The notes: generated by a model not told the origin, from the sequence alone. Shown: positions 9,096 to 18,559, counted from the stretch's first letter. The stretch is DNA of 64,000 nucleotides from Bin5 sp034422415 (GCA_965202955.1 OZ241871.1:4216001-4280000); one strand, 5' to 3'. Numbers and translations are program-made.

Positions 9096-9107
9096 TCGAT
9101 TAATCGA
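9096..9107. promoter_or_regulatory. 12-bp perfect palindrome, possible operator
   Basis: TCGATTAATCGA is a perfect palindrome flanked by GTTC and CGAAC, in an AT-rich patch about 80 bases before the oxidoreductase gene. This resembles LacI-family operator geometry; no regulator gene is nearby. Confidence 0.3.
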
Positions 9108-9185
9108 CGAACTTACTAACCGCAACCGCTTCGCCTCTATTTCGCCCCGTGCGGCGGTGATCTCCACATACGTGAGGATACGAAA

Positions 9186-10487
9186 ATGACGATTCGACTC
9201 GCATTGATCGGCTGCGGGAATATCTCGCGGCGCCATGTACTCTCAATGCAGGACCTGCAGCTACGCGGGCGCGGCGACTTCGTCGTCCCGGCGGTCTGCG
9301 ATGCCAATCAGGAGGCGGCGTCGGAGCGCGCCGACCTGCTGGAAGAGCTGCTAGGCGTACGACCCACGATATATCCGACGTACCAGGAGCTGATCGCTGA
9401 GGCCCAGGTTGACGCCGTGGACCTGTGCCTGCCGCACGGTCTTCACCATGGCGTCGCCGTGGAGAGCATGGAGGCCGGGCTGCACGTCCTGTGCGAGAAA
9501 CCGCTTGGCATAACGGTCAAGGCATGCCGGCTGATGGCCGAAACTGCCGAGAGAACGGGAAAAGTGCTCTCCACCGCCGCGCCGCACCGCCGGCATCCGG
9601 GCCAGCGCACGGCCAGATGGGTCATCAACGAATCGGGCCTGATCGGCAGTCCGCAGAGCTTCTTCCATACCTTTCGCAGCGCCACAGTTCTGAGGCAGTT
9701 GGAACGGGAGAAGGCCGAGGGGCCGGCAACGCTATGGGCAGAAAAGGCGCGGCCAGACGATGACCAGCGGCCCGAGCACATCCGCTGGCGACAGGACCGG
9801 CTGATGTCCGGCGGCGGGCCGGTGCTGGACAGCGGGTTCCATTACTGCGATTCGCTGCGCTATTACCTGGGCGAAGTCGACAAGGTCTACGCGGAGCTGC
9901 GCGCGGTGAAATCCGGTACACCGCTTCCCTTCACCGAGGCGCCGGAGGACACGGTGTTTGTCACGTTTGCTTTCAAGAGCGGCGTCACCGGCACCTGGGC
10001 GTGGAGCGTTGCCGCGCCGGGCGAGGAGGCCTACGACATCACCTTTTACGGGACGGAGGGCTCGCTGCGCGAGACGACCAACGCACCTTTCTCGATCTTC
10101 CACCTGTTCCAGCGCACGGCTGATTACAGAGAGACGGCGCGCCTCACTGGCGCGGACGGGACGATCTATTCGATGGAACGGCTTGAGACGATGCACCGCG
10201 CCACACTGACGCCCGAAGAAGAGGAGTTCCTCTATCCGGGCGGCGCAACCGACGGCTTTTCGGTTGAGATCTGGGAGTTCCTGGAGTTGCTGCGCGGCAA
10301 CCGCGAGGCGCCGGAAATCGACGGCTGGGAGGGGATGCGCTCGATCGCCCTGGGCGATGCCATCTACGAGTCTGCATTGACCGGTGAAGCGATCCGCTAC
10401 GACGATGTGCTGAGCGGGGCGCGTTCGGCGTACCAGGACCCGATCAACGCCCATTGGGGGCTGACGTCATCGAGCTTGAAGGGATAG
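9186..10487 (+). CDS. Gfo/Idh/MocA family NAD(P)-dependent oxidoreductase
   Basis: 433 residues. The N-terminal Rossmann domain begins IRLALIGCGNISRRH (GxGxxS-type dinucleotide loop). The family Lys motif CEKPLG lies near residue 100, and the C-terminal alpha/beta domain contains GGGPVLDSGFHYCDSLRY, with the usual D-x-x-x-H catalytic region. Such enzymes oxidise or reduce sugars, inositols or their derivatives. It follows the sugar importer by 143 bases and precedes a PhyH gene by 17, so it probably acts on the imported compound. ATG 9186 follows GTGAGGATACGAAA. Confidence 0.9.
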   Translation: MTIRLALIGCGNISRRHVLSMQDLQLRGRGDFVVPAVCDANQEAASERADLLEELLGVRPTIYPTYQELIAEAQVDAVDLCLPHGLHHGVAVESMEAGLHVLCEKPLGITVKACRLMAETAERTGKVLSTAAPHRRHPGQRTARWVINESGLIGSPQSFFHTFRSATVLRQLEREKAEGPATLWAEKARPDDDQRPEHIRWRQDRLMSGGGPVLDSGFHYCDSLRYYLGEVDKVYAELRAVKSGTPLPFTEAPEDTVFVTFAFKSGVTGTWAWSVAAPGEEAYDITFYGTEGSLRETTNAPFSIFHLFQRTADYRETARLTGADGTIYSMERLETMHRATLTPEEEEFLYPGGATDGFSVEIWEFLELLRGNREAPEIDGWEGMRSIALGDAIYESALTGEAIRYDDVLSGARSAYQDPINAHWGLTSSSLKG

Positions 10488-10504
10488 CCTACAGGAGAGC
10501 CGCC

Positions 10505-11437
10505 ATGTCCATCGCCATGACCCCGGAACAGCGCAGCGCGTTCGACGAGCAGGGGTTCATCGTTCTTGAAGATTTCCTGACCGCCGCCGAGCTGGAGCGG
10601 CTGCTGAATGCGATCGACGAAGTGGCCGGGAGGTTGCGCCGGAATGAAGGATTGGCGCCGCATGCACCCTTTGCCGTGCGCAACGCCCTGGCACATCACG
10701 AGGCGTTTCTCGACCTGATCGACCATCCGCGCATGCTGCCGCTGGTCGTGGACGCGATCGGCTGGAACATTCAGATTCGGACTACGCACCTTGACTACAG
10801 GCCGCCTTATCCCGAGGACCTGCAGGCGGGCGCGGTAGGCGTAGGCGACGGCGCTGACAACGAAGTCGGGTACCGCAACCTCTCCTGGCATCCTGATCTC
10901 GCCAGCAGCTATCTGTTCATGGCGCCCTCGCTGGATGGACGGCTGCCGTTCATGGAAATCAAGGTATTCTACGTCCTCTCAGACCTGAGCGAGCCGCAGA
11001 GCGGCAATCTCTGGTTGGTGCCGGGTAGCCATCTGCGTTCGCCTGATGAGCTGGCGAAAGTGGGGCGGCGGGTTGACGCGGACGAGGCGCTGGAATTGCG
11101 CCTGCGGCCCGGTGCGGCCGTTCTATGGCGGACCGCAGTCTGGCACTGTGTCGGCCCCAATCTGTCCGACCGAACGCGTAAGATCATGCACGTCGGCTAC
11201 CATTACCGCTGGCTGCGGCCGACCGACTACATCAGCCAGGACCAGGCGCTGCTCGAGCGCAGCTCGCCGATCCGTCAGCAGCTGCTTGGCGCACTGCCCG
11301 GCAGCGGTCACCCCCTGGGGGAGGATCCGGAGATTCATCCCTCCTCCCAGTATTGGATAACGAAGGACCCGGACGATGTCCCGCTGCGGGCCTGGGCGGC
11401 AGCGCAGGCAGAATCGCGGCAGGCACAGCCGGCGTAG
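10505..11437 (+). CDS. Phytanoyl-CoA dioxygenase (PhyH) family protein, copy 1
   Basis: 310 residues from ATG 10505; a longer frame from TTG 10454 would overlap the previous gene, whereas 10505 has AGGAG six bases upstream. This is a Fe(II)/2-oxoglutarate oxygenase fold: the H-x-D ligands are His129 and Asp131 (SWHPDLAS). The distal His lies in VWHCVGPNLSDRTRK, with Arg nearby for 2-oxoglutarate. PLSDLSEPQSGNLWLVPGSH is represented by the conserved GNLWLVPGSH strand. It probably hydroxylates a small molecule linked to the imported sugar or an osmolyte. It is the first of four PhyH proteins in the window. Substrate unknown. Confidence 0.85.
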   Translation: MSIAMTPEQRSAFDEQGFIVLEDFLTAAELERLLNAIDEVAGRLRRNEGLAPHAPFAVRNALAHHEAFLDLIDHPRMLPLVVDAIGWNIQIRTTHLDYRPPYPEDLQAGAVGVGDGADNEVGYRNLSWHPDLASSYLFMAPSLDGRLPFMEIKVFYVLSDLSEPQSGNLWLVPGSHLRSPDELAKVGRRVDADEALELRLRPGAAVLWRTAVWHCVGPNLSDRTRKIMHVGYHYRWLRPTDYISQDQALLERSSPIRQQLLGALPGSGHPLGEDPEIHPSSQYWITKDPDDVPLRAWAAAQAESRQAQPA

Positions 11438-11470
11438 TTTTCAGGCGCTGAAGAGTCAGGACGAAGGCGC

Positions 11471-13036
11471 ATGATGGCATCCGGGAGCAAGGTTCAGGCG
11501 ATCAGAGAGCGGATATTCGCTGACCTGGGCCTCTATCAGGAGGTATCGGGGCTGTTCGACGGCGCCTGGGGGGCGGGCGCAGACGGCCGCCGCGTGGCAG
11601 TACATTCGCCGATAGACGGGTCGCGGCTGGCCGACGTAGCGGTTGCTTCAGAAGCTGACTTCGATCGCCTGGTCGAGCGCGCCTGGGCTTCGTTTCGCGA
11701 GTGGTCGGCTATTCCGCCGCCGAAACGGGGGGAAGTCATACGGGCAATCGGCGATCGCCTGCGCCGGCACGTGGACAGCCTTGGGCTGCTTGTTGCGCTC
11801 GAGGTGGGGAAGACGCCGGTAGAGGGCAGGGGCGAGGTGCAGGAGATGATCGACATCTGCGACTTCGCCGTCGGCCTTTCGCGCCAACTTTACGGCAAGA
11901 CGATTGCCAGCGAACGGCCCAACCACCGCCTCTATGAGCAGTGGCATCCTTTTGGCGTCGTCGGCGTGATTACAGCCTTCAATTTCCCCGGCGCGGTATG
12001 GTCCTGGAACGCCTTTATCGCCGCGATCATCGGCAATGTCGTCATCTGGAAACCGTCGCCTGAGGCGGCACTCACGGCAGTCGCCGTGACGAACATCATA
12101 AACGAATTGCTCGACGAGAACGGCCTGCCGCCAGTCTTCTTCCTGGCCGTTGATGAGGGCGGCGAAATCGGACAGTGCATGAGCCGGGAACGGCGGCTGC
12201 CGCTGCTCTCTTTCACCGGGTCAGCTTCCACCGGCAAGGAGGTCGCAGCCGCGGTCGGCGGGCGCCTCGGCCGCACGATTCTGGAGTTGGGCGGAAACAA
12301 TGCGGCGGTTGTCACGCCCGGCGCGGACCTGGAAATCGCCCTGCGCGGCGTAGCGTTCGGCGCGCTGGCCACGGCCGGACAGCGTTGCACGACGACGCGA
12401 CGGCTCATCCTTCACGAGAGCCTATTTGATAGCTTTCTGCCCCGCCTCATCGGCGCCTTCGTCGCGGCGAGACTCGGCAACCCGCTTGATTCGGATGTGC
12501 TGGTTGGGCCGCTGATCAACCGCGGGGCAGTCGAATCGTACCACGCGGCGATCGGGCGGGCGCAGGCTGCGGGCGGCATTGTCCTGGCAGGCAACGCCGC
12601 TAAGATTCTGCCGGGTCTCGAGGGCGGCAACTATGTAGCGCCCACCATTATTGACGGCGTTGCGCCGGACGCTGAAGTGGTGCTTACCGAGACCTTTGCT
12701 CCGATTCTGTACGTTCTCAAGTACCGCGAGCTGGACGAGGCTTTCGCCATCCACAACTGCGTTCCCCAGGGCCTTTCGTCCGCCATCTTCAGTAACAATC
12801 TGCGCGAAGTAGAGGCCTTCCTCAGCGTCGTTGGCAGCGATTGCGGACTTGTCAATGTGAATACGGGCACGGCAGGGGCCGAGATTGGCGGGGCGTTCGG
12901 AGGAGAGAAGGAGACTGGCGGGGGCAGGGAAAGTGGTTCAGACGCCTGGAAGTCCTATGCCCGGCGGCAGACGGTTACTATCAACTTCGGGCCTGATCTT
13001 CCCCTTTCGCAGGGTGTTACTTTCGATGTGGGTTAG
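11471..13036 (+). CDS. Aldehyde dehydrogenase, ALDH7 (aminoadipate-semialdehyde) type
   Basis: 521 residues, full-length ALDH. Visible: FGVVGVITAFNFPGAVWSWN (cofactor-binding segment), IWKPSPEAALT, the SFTGSASTGKEV loop, the general base in LELGGNNAAVV and the catalytic Cys in TAGQRCTTTRRL. The GQRCTTxRRL..HES form and the GGNNA motif are those of the ALDH7A1 / piperideine-6-carboxylate dehydrogenase branch rather than betaine aldehyde dehydrogenases. It oxidises a semialdehyde to an acid with NAD(P)+. Two adjacent ATGs exist (11471, 11474), with AGGACGAAGG upstream. Its position 33 bases behind a PhyH gene suggests that it oxidises an aldehyde made by that pathway. Confidence 0.9.
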   Translation: MMASGSKVQAIRERIFADLGLYQEVSGLFDGAWGAGADGRRVAVHSPIDGSRLADVAVASEADFDRLVERAWASFREWSAIPPPKRGEVIRAIGDRLRRHVDSLGLLVALEVGKTPVEGRGEVQEMIDICDFAVGLSRQLYGKTIASERPNHRLYEQWHPFGVVGVITAFNFPGAVWSWNAFIAAIIGNVVIWKPSPEAALTAVAVTNIINELLDENGLPPVFFLAVDEGGEIGQCMSRERRLPLLSFTGSASTGKEVAAAVGGRLGRTILELGGNNAAVVTPGADLEIALRGVAFGALATAGQRCTTTRRLILHESLFDSFLPRLIGAFVAARLGNPLDSDVLVGPLINRGAVESYHAAIGRAQAAGGIVLAGNAAKILPGLEGGNYVAPTIIDGVAPDAEVVLTETFAPILYVLKYRELDEAFAIHNCVPQGLSSAIFSNNLREVEAFLSVVGSDCGLVNVNTGTAGAEIGGAFGGEKETGGGRESGSDAWKSYARRQTVTINFGPDLPLSQGVTFDVG

Positions 13037-13048
13037 CGGAGCGAGGCA

Positions 13049-14065
13049 CTAATTTCCCGCCGGGAATCTGCGGCTTTGGGCTACAACGTGGACCTGCTCC
13101 ACCGGCCCGCCCAAGGGGACGAGAATCGCTACAAAAGTCGTCTCTTCTCCCACAGCGACGACGTTGTGCTCCGGCACGATCTTACGGCTGGCGATCACTC
13201 GACCCAGCGGGTCGTATGCGGTCAGGACCACCTGCACGTCGACCGCCTCCGCGGACCCGGTATTGCGAACTGAGCCACGAACCGTCAATGCGGAGTATCG
13301 TTCCCCTTCCTGCGTCAGATTCTCCACTTCGAGTTCCTGGTAATACCCACCCTCGTAGGCAGGCAAGGCGCTGAGCGGGTAGATGTAGTAGTTCTCGAAT
13401 GACTTGGGCGCTTCGGCGAAGAGAGCTGCGAAAGGGGCCACATCTCCCGGTGCGACCAGATTCAGAAGAACAAGACTGGTTTTCTCGAGCAGGGTCGTAC
13501 CTTGCCCGTCCAGGAGCCGCACACCTACACTCACCTGTTCGAGCGTCTCTTCGCTCGTGTTCAGAACTTCGCCCATTACCCAGAGGCTGCCGAGGGGCGT
13601 GTGGCTGAAGTGAAGGTGCTGCACCTCAAACGGCAACGGCGTTGGCGTCGGAAGGCGATCGACAAGTACGCCGTCTGATGTAACCAGGCGCGGGATCACC
13701 AACTCCTGCCCAATCTGCAGGACCCTGGGGTCCTGAACGCTGTTGCGCTCTTGCAGCGAAGATACTGAGATGCCGAAACGCGTGGCGATGCTGCCAAGGT
13801 TGTCGCCCGGTCTCACTCTGTAAATGATAGGCGTGGGGGTCGGGGTCAGCGTAGGTGTCGGCGGTGGGGTGTACGGCGCGGGCGTTGCCGTTTCAAGCGC
13901 CTCCGGGCCGGTGAACGAGGCGATTGCAGCCGTCGGAGATCCTTGCGGTGTTGCCGTCGGCGGCAGGGTAACGATTTGCCCGCATGCGCAAAGGATTAGG
14001 AGCGCAATTGAGTAACCGAGCGCCAGTCCAGCCGGTCCAGTTGCCCTCAAGTTTAACCACGCCAT
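13049..14065 (-). CDS. LysM-domain envelope protein, probable lipoprotein
   Basis: About 338 residues from the ATG at 14065; the frame is open further upstream, but the promoter-like -10 at 14163-14168 and the hydrophobic start (residues 11-28, ending LLILCAC) favour this start. Cys28 could be lipidated, although the lipobox is imperfect. Then come a Pro/Thr-rich linker (about 60-80, repeats of TPTP), one LysM domain (about 82-126, YRVRPGDNLGSIATRFG), and a C-terminal beta-rich region with two FxxAM-like modules (GEVLNTSEETLEQVSV; GSVRNTGSAEAVDVQV). LysM binds peptidoglycan-type glycans, so this is likely a cell-surface protein. It converges with the ALDH gene, with 12 bases between their ends. 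Confidence 0.75.
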   Translation of the reverse strand: MAWLNLRATGPAGLALGYSIALLILCACGQIVTLPPTATPQGSPTAAIASFTGPEALETATPAPYTPPPTPTLTPTPTPIIYRVRPGDNLGSIATRFGISVSSLQERNSVQDPRVLQIGQELVIPRLVTSDGVLVDRLPTPTPLPFEVQHLHFSHTPLGSLWVMGEVLNTSEETLEQVSVGVRLLDGQGTTLLEKTSLVLLNLVAPGDVAPFAALFAEAPKSFENYYIYPLSALPAYEGGYYQELEVENLTQEGERYSALTVRGSVRNTGSAEAVDVQVVLTAYDPLGRVIASRKIVPEHNVVAVGEETTFVAILVPLGGPVEQVHVVAQSRRFPAGN

Positions 14066-14162
14066 CAGGTCTACTGTCAGATGCGAGAACGAACCACTCG
14101 ACAATTGTTGAGGGATACTGGGTTCGCCGTCGTCGGCGCGCCGAACGGATTGGCGCGCTGGA

Positions 14163-14171
14163 ATTATATCA
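14163..14171 (-). promoter_or_regulatory. Extended -10 for LysM gene
   Basis: On the minus strand TGA-TATAAT, a perfect extended -10, puts transcription start near 14156 and gives a leader of about 90 bases. No good -35 is visible. Confidence 0.5.
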
Positions 14172-14184
14172 CACTGTCCTGCCA

Positions 14185-14213
14185 TTGCCGCCATCATTCG
14201 GGTCGGATATACT
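14185..14213 (+). promoter_or_regulatory. Promoter for YfcE-like phosphoesterase
   Basis: TTGCCG (14185-14190), 17 bases, TATACT (14208-14213). Predicted start near 14220 lies about 46 bases before the GTG at 14266. It is divergent from, and close to, the LysM promoter. Confidence 0.5.
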
Positions 14214-14265
14214 ACGTCGGCGTGTGCAGAATCTGGGATCACCGGGCGTTGACAGGAGTCGACTC

Positions 14266-14763
14266 GTGAAGATCGCCATCCTATCGGACAGCCACGACAA
14301 CGTTTGGAATCTTGACAAGGCGCTGACCGCAATCAACGGGGCCGGCTGCGATGTCATGTTGCACTGCGGTGATCTGGTTGCACCGTTTATCGTTGCGCAG
14401 CTGGCGCAGGCTTTTGACGGCCCGATTCATTGCATTGAGGGCAACAATGACGGCGACGGACGCCTGCAGCTCCAGGTGGCTGCCGGCTTCGCCCAGGTAT
14501 CGTTGCACGGCCCCTATGCCGAGCTGGAATTGGGCGGTCGAAATATCGCGCTCATCCATTATCCGGAGCCGGCGCGACGGATCGCGCAGTGCGGCCTCTT
14601 CGACCTGGTCTGTTACGGGCACGACCATCAAGCCCACCAGGAACGGGTCGGAGCATGTCTCCTGGTAAATCCTGGCGAAGTGATGGGTCGATTCGGCGCG
14701 CCGAGTTGGGGCCTCTACGATTCCGAGGCGCACAGCTACACTCAGCGGCTGCTGGACGCTTAG
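14266..14763 (+). CDS. YfcE/MJ0936-type metallophosphoesterase
   Basis: 165 residues from GTG 14266, preceded by CAGGAG; the frame extends upstream but only this start begins at the conserved first strand. All calcineurin-like metal motifs are present: KIAILSDSHDN (D8, H10), LHCGDLV, EGNNDGD, ALIHYP and CYGHDHQAH. Length is normal for the small YfcE/Vps29-like phosphodiesterases, which hydrolyse phosphodiesters with two metal ions in the cytoplasm. It is followed 72 bases later by RNase Z on the same strand. Confidence 0.88.
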   Translation: MKIAILSDSHDNVWNLDKALTAINGAGCDVMLHCGDLVAPFIVAQLAQAFDGPIHCIEGNNDGDGRLQLQVAAGFAQVSLHGPYAELELGGRNIALIHYPEPARRIAQCGLFDLVCYGHDHQAHQERVGACLLVNPGEVMGRFGAPSWGLYDSEAHSYTQRLLDA

Positions 14764-14835
14764 CGGCCGCGTTCCGGACTCCTTAAGACTCCGTTTCCTG
14801 TGCAAGCAGGAGCCCCCTGACCGTGAGCTTTTCCC

Positions 14836-15795
14836 GTGTTTGAGCTGGTTTTCCTTGGTACCTCCGCCTCTGCGCCCACAGTTCACCGCGGGCTCTCGGC
14901 CGCCCTGGTCATGGTGCAGGAGCATCGCTTTCTGATCGATTGCGGTGAGGGCACACAGCGCCAGATACTGCGCAGCGGGCTTGGACTCCGCCGCTTGGAC
15001 AAGATCCTGCTCACACACGGGCACCTCGACCACATACTGGGGCTGGGCGGGCTGGCCAGTACACTCGGACACTGGGAGGCGCTGGACAGGCTGGACATCT
15101 ACGGAGGCGGTCCGGCTCTTGCCCGCGTCCACCGGCTGATGGAGGTTGTCTTTGGCGCCGGCAACATTCCCAAGACAGGCGTCAGCCTAAATCCTATCGA
15201 TGCGGGCAGCGTTTTCGAAGGCAAGGGATTCACGCTTTCGGCTTTTTCCGTCCCGCACCGGGGAAAGGGCTGTTTCGGATTCACATTCGAGGAAAAAACG
15301 CGTTCCCCGTTTGACAATCAAAAGGCGAAGGCGCTCGGCATCCCTGCCGGACCCGAACGACGCGAACTGGTCGCAGGGCGACCGGTGACTTTGGCAGACG
15401 GGCGCGTTGTTCAGCCAAGGGAGGTGTTGGGCGAGCCGCAGAAGGGCGCCAAACTGTGCTTTGTGGGCGATGTGGCCCGCACCGGTCCCCTACACAAAGT
15501 GGTCGCAGGCGCGGACTTGCTTGCCATCGAAGCGACCTATTTGGAAAACGAGCGGGACCTTGCGAAGGGCCATGGGCACATTACCGCCCGTGCGGCGGCG
15601 CGACTTGCGCAGAAGGCGGGTGTAAAGAAGCTGGTTCTCCATCACATCAGCCGGCGCTACCATGCGCATGCCGTGTTGGAAGAAGCGCAAGCCGTCTTCC
15701 CGGATACTTTGGTCGCAGGCGATCTGGACCTGTTTCAAGTGCGCAGAGGAAAGCCCATCGAGAGGAGGGCAGGGCCGAAATTTGTTGTGCGCTGA
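14836..15795 (+). CDS. rnz: Ribonuclease Z
   Basis: 319 residues, metallo-beta-lactamase fold. It starts FELVFLGTSASAPT, has LIDCGEGTQRQ, the zinc motif H-x-H-x-D-H at residues 61-66 (LLTHGHLDHILGL), PHRGKGCFGF, CFVGDVARTG and a late HISRRY region. These features and the GxGTQRQ signature are those of the tRNA 3'-end endonuclease ElaC/RNase Z. Neither tRNA gene in the window encodes a full 3' CCA, which fits RNase Z processing followed by CCA addition. The start is GTG 14836. The gene converges with pheT, with 18 bases between their stops. Confidence 0.9.
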   Translation: MFELVFLGTSASAPTVHRGLSAALVMVQEHRFLIDCGEGTQRQILRSGLGLRRLDKILLTHGHLDHILGLGGLASTLGHWEALDRLDIYGGGPALARVHRLMEVVFGAGNIPKTGVSLNPIDAGSVFEGKGFTLSAFSVPHRGKGCFGFTFEEKTRSPFDNQKAKALGIPAGPERRELVAGRPVTLADGRVVQPREVLGEPQKGAKLCFVGDVARTGPLHKVVAGADLLAIEATYLENERDLAKGHGHITARAAARLAQKAGVKKLVLHHISRRYHAHAVLEEAQAVFPDTLVAGDLDLFQVRRGKPIERRAGPKFVVR

Positions 15796-15813
15796 CCGGA
15801 AGACCCGCAGCGA

Positions 15814-18486
15814 TCAGGCCCTCAGCCGGCCGCCCGTCGCCCTTTCAACGGTGCGAATGATCCGCTGGCGCAGCCGGGCGACCTCTTTGTCCTGCAGACT
15901 GCGGTCCATGCTCTGGTAGGAGACACGGTAGGCGAGAGACTTATGGCCGGGTGGCAGGGACGCCCCGCGATAGATGTCGAACAACTCGACGGCAGTCAGC
16001 ATCGCACCCTTGTCCTGGGTCCCTCCTTCAACAATGGCATCGCGCAGCCGGCCCTGCGTCACTTCCTCCGATACCATGAACGCCAGGTCCTCTACAACCG
16101 GCGGATAGACGCTGATCGGCGCCATCTGTGAAATGCGCCAGCGCGGTCGAACGAGCGGGGCCACCTCCAGCTCGGCCAGTACAATTCGCCCACTTCCCAA
16201 GCCAAAAGCATTGCGAGCGCCTGGATGCAGTTCGCCGACTACGCCGAGGCGCTCGCCCTGCAGCGAAATCATTGCGCAGCGAGGACCGAAGTGGGCTTCA
16301 ACGTCCGCGCCGCTATCGGGATGAGCGTTGTATGTGACATCGTTTTGCCCAAAGCCCAGCTTCTCCAACAGGAGTTCGATGATGCCTTTCAGATCGAAGA
16401 AGTCGAAGAGCTCGGTGTCATCGTCCGATTGGAAAGCACCCAATCCTGCAGCGCCGGCACTGCGCGGCCCGCATAACGCGATGCAGAGCCTCCGGACCTC
16501 ATCTGGCAGTGGGAGGTCGTCAACTGAATCGGTGTCGGGGACGGAGCCGACCGCCAGCGGACGGTAGGCGCGCCCAATTTCAAATGCAGCCAGCCGCGCG
16601 GTGAAGCGCAGGTTGTAGGCCAGATTCTCCAGCGCGCTGACAACCAGATTGCGCCGCATGACCCGGCGGTCGGGGGACATCGGGTTGGTCAATTCGATGA
16701 AATCCGCCTCGCTGACGGATCCGGCGACCAGCTTGGCGTGGTTTTCCGGGGTCGTCAGTGTGTGGTTGACCGTGTCCTGCAGCCCGCAGCCGACAAGGAT
16801 ATCCCGGATATTCTCTTCGGTCTCCAACAGGGCATTGCGGCGCTGGGTGGGCAGTACGGTGTCAAGCAGAGTCTCGCCGATCTGATCGTAGCCGACAACA
16901 CGGGCGATTTCTTCGGTCAAATCGGCGGGCACGGTTACGTCCAATCGGTGCCAGGGGGCGGCGGCCTCCACCACCGGCTCGTCTTCTTTGCGCGCCAGTC
17001 CGAAGGCCGAGCGTTTCGACGCCGCGGTCGGCACAGCAGCCCGCTCCACGACCGAGAAATCGAGTCTGCGCAGGGCGTCGTCGATTTCGGCAAGAGAGAG
17101 CTCCATGCCCAGCAGGCGCTTCACATCGCTGCACGACGTGTAAACCGTTACGCGCGGCTGCGGGACCGGGTAGCTGTCGACGATTCCAGGCACGACGCGG
17201 CCGCCTGCATACTCGCGCATCAGGTCGGCGGCGCGGCGGGCCGCGATATCGTTGAGCGTCGCCGGAACACCGCGCGTGAAGCGGTGGCTGGCCTCGCTGT
17301 GCAGCCGCAACGCCTGGGCAGTACGGCGGTTGTTGATGCCGTCAAAGGTGGCTGCCTCAAGCAGGATATTGCGCGTTCCTTCGTGCACTTCCGTCTCCGC
17401 GCCGCCCATCACGCCGGCAATGGCAATCGGGCCCGCCCTGTCTGTGATGAGAAGCATCGAGCCATCGAGTTTCCGCCTCTGCCCGTCCAGGGTCTCAATC
17501 TCCTCGCCCTCGTGAGCAGTGCGGACGATGATGGTCGGGGACTCCTCGCCGACGCGCGCCGCCCTTGCGGCGAGCAGGTCGTAGTCGAACGCATGGAGAG
17601 GCTGCCCCTGCTCTAGCATGACATAGTTGGTAATGTCGACGATGTTGTTGATCGGACGCATTCCAGCCTTCGTCAGACGGTCCTGCATCCAGGCCGGCGA
17701 AGGGCCGACCTCAATGTCGCGGATGACCGTGCCGGTGAAACGGTGGCAGTACTGAGGGTCGTTGATCTCGGCATTGAGGTAGGCTGAAGCGTCGTCATCA
17801 CCTTGCGAGCTGTCTTCGTCCTCGGGCAAATGGAGATCTCCGCCGGCAAGGGCGTGCACCTCGCGTGCGATGCCGCACATCGAAAGACAGCGCGCCATGT
17901 CTGGCGTCAGATCGATTTCCAGTATTTCGTCGCCAAGGTATTGTCGCAGCGGCGCGCCCACGGGGGCATCCTCCGGCAGGACAAGAATGCCTTCGTGCTC
18001 TTCGCTCAATCCCAATTCCAGCTCGGAACAGACCATGCCGCGCGATTCGACGCCGCGGATCTTGGCCTTCTTCAATTTCTTGTGTGGGCGGGGCCGCTTG
18101 TTGGTATAGGCGTCGAGTAGGAGAGAGCCCTCGCGGGCAAAGGCGATCTTGAGTGGCGGCAGATCAGCTGCTGCGATCGAGCGCCCCTTATACTGGAAAA
18201 GGTTGGGTGCGCCGGTCACGACGCGTTGAGGCTGCTGGCCGGCTCCGCCTGAGTTTCCGTCGGAGGATGGGTAATGGTCAACGTCGACAAGCACGAGACG
18301 GTCGGCGTCGGGATGAGGCTCGACGGCCACGACCTGACCGATGACGATTTTGTCCTCCTCCCACCAGCTGCCTGTTTGGACCAGGCTCGACTCTTCGAGG
18401 CCGGCAAGGGTCAGCCGGTCAGCCAGCCCGGCTGTTGGCAGGGGAATATCCACGTATTCTCTCAGCCACGACAAGGGGACAAGCAT
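15814..18486 (-). CDS. pheT: Phenylalanine--tRNA ligase beta subunit
   Basis: 890 residues, longer than the usual 790-810. N-terminal MLVPLSWLREYVDIPLP is the family start. An OB-fold tRNA-binding domain follows (about 45-190, VVAVEPHPDADRL, then VVTGAPN), with a low-complexity insertion (YPSSDGNSGGAGQQPQR). The B3/B4 domain, the B5 domain (region near YTSCSDVKRLLG) and the core with the pseudo-catalytic fold (RRNLVVSALENLAYN) come next. The C-terminal FDX-ACB anticodon-binding domain ends QRIIRTVERATGGRLRA. PheT pairs with PheS to charge tRNA-Phe; no pheS is adjacent, so the pair is split in this genome. Confidence 0.96.
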   Translation of the reverse strand: MLVPLSWLREYVDIPLPTAGLADRLTLAGLEESSLVQTGSWWEEDKIVIGQVVAVEPHPDADRLVLVDVDHYPSSDGNSGGAGQQPQRVVTGAPNLFQYKGRSIAAADLPPLKIAFAREGSLLLDAYTNKRPRPHKKLKKAKIRGVESRGMVCSELELGLSEEHEGILVLPEDAPVGAPLRQYLGDEILEIDLTPDMARCLSMCGIAREVHALAGGDLHLPEDEDSSQGDDDASAYLNAEINDPQYCHRFTGTVIRDIEVGPSPAWMQDRLTKAGMRPINNIVDITNYVMLEQGQPLHAFDYDLLAARAARVGEESPTIIVRTAHEGEEIETLDGQRRKLDGSMLLITDRAGPIAIAGVMGGAETEVHEGTRNILLEAATFDGINNRRTAQALRLHSEASHRFTRGVPATLNDIAARRAADLMREYAGGRVVPGIVDSYPVPQPRVTVYTSCSDVKRLLGMELSLAEIDDALRRLDFSVVERAAVPTAASKRSAFGLARKEDEPVVEAAAPWHRLDVTVPADLTEEIARVVGYDQIGETLLDTVLPTQRRNALLETEENIRDILVGCGLQDTVNHTLTTPENHAKLVAGSVSEADFIELTNPMSPDRRVMRRNLVVSALENLAYNLRFTARLAAFEIGRAYRPLAVGSVPDTDSVDDLPLPDEVRRLCIALCGPRSAGAAGLGAFQSDDDTELFDFFDLKGIIELLLEKLGFGQNDVTYNAHPDSGADVEAHFGPRCAMISLQGERLGVVGELHPGARNAFGLGSGRIVLAELEVAPLVRPRWRISQMAPISVYPPVVEDLAFMVSEEVTQGRLRDAIVEGGTQDKGAMLTAVELFDIYRGASLPPGHKSLAYRVSYQSMDRSLQDKEVARLRQRIIRTVERATGGRLRA

Positions 18487-18559
18487 CTTTCTCTCTCTGG
18501 ATAGCAGGCGGTGACCGGATCAGGGCCGAAGCCTGCGGCGGCTTGGTGGTTTCCAGGCC

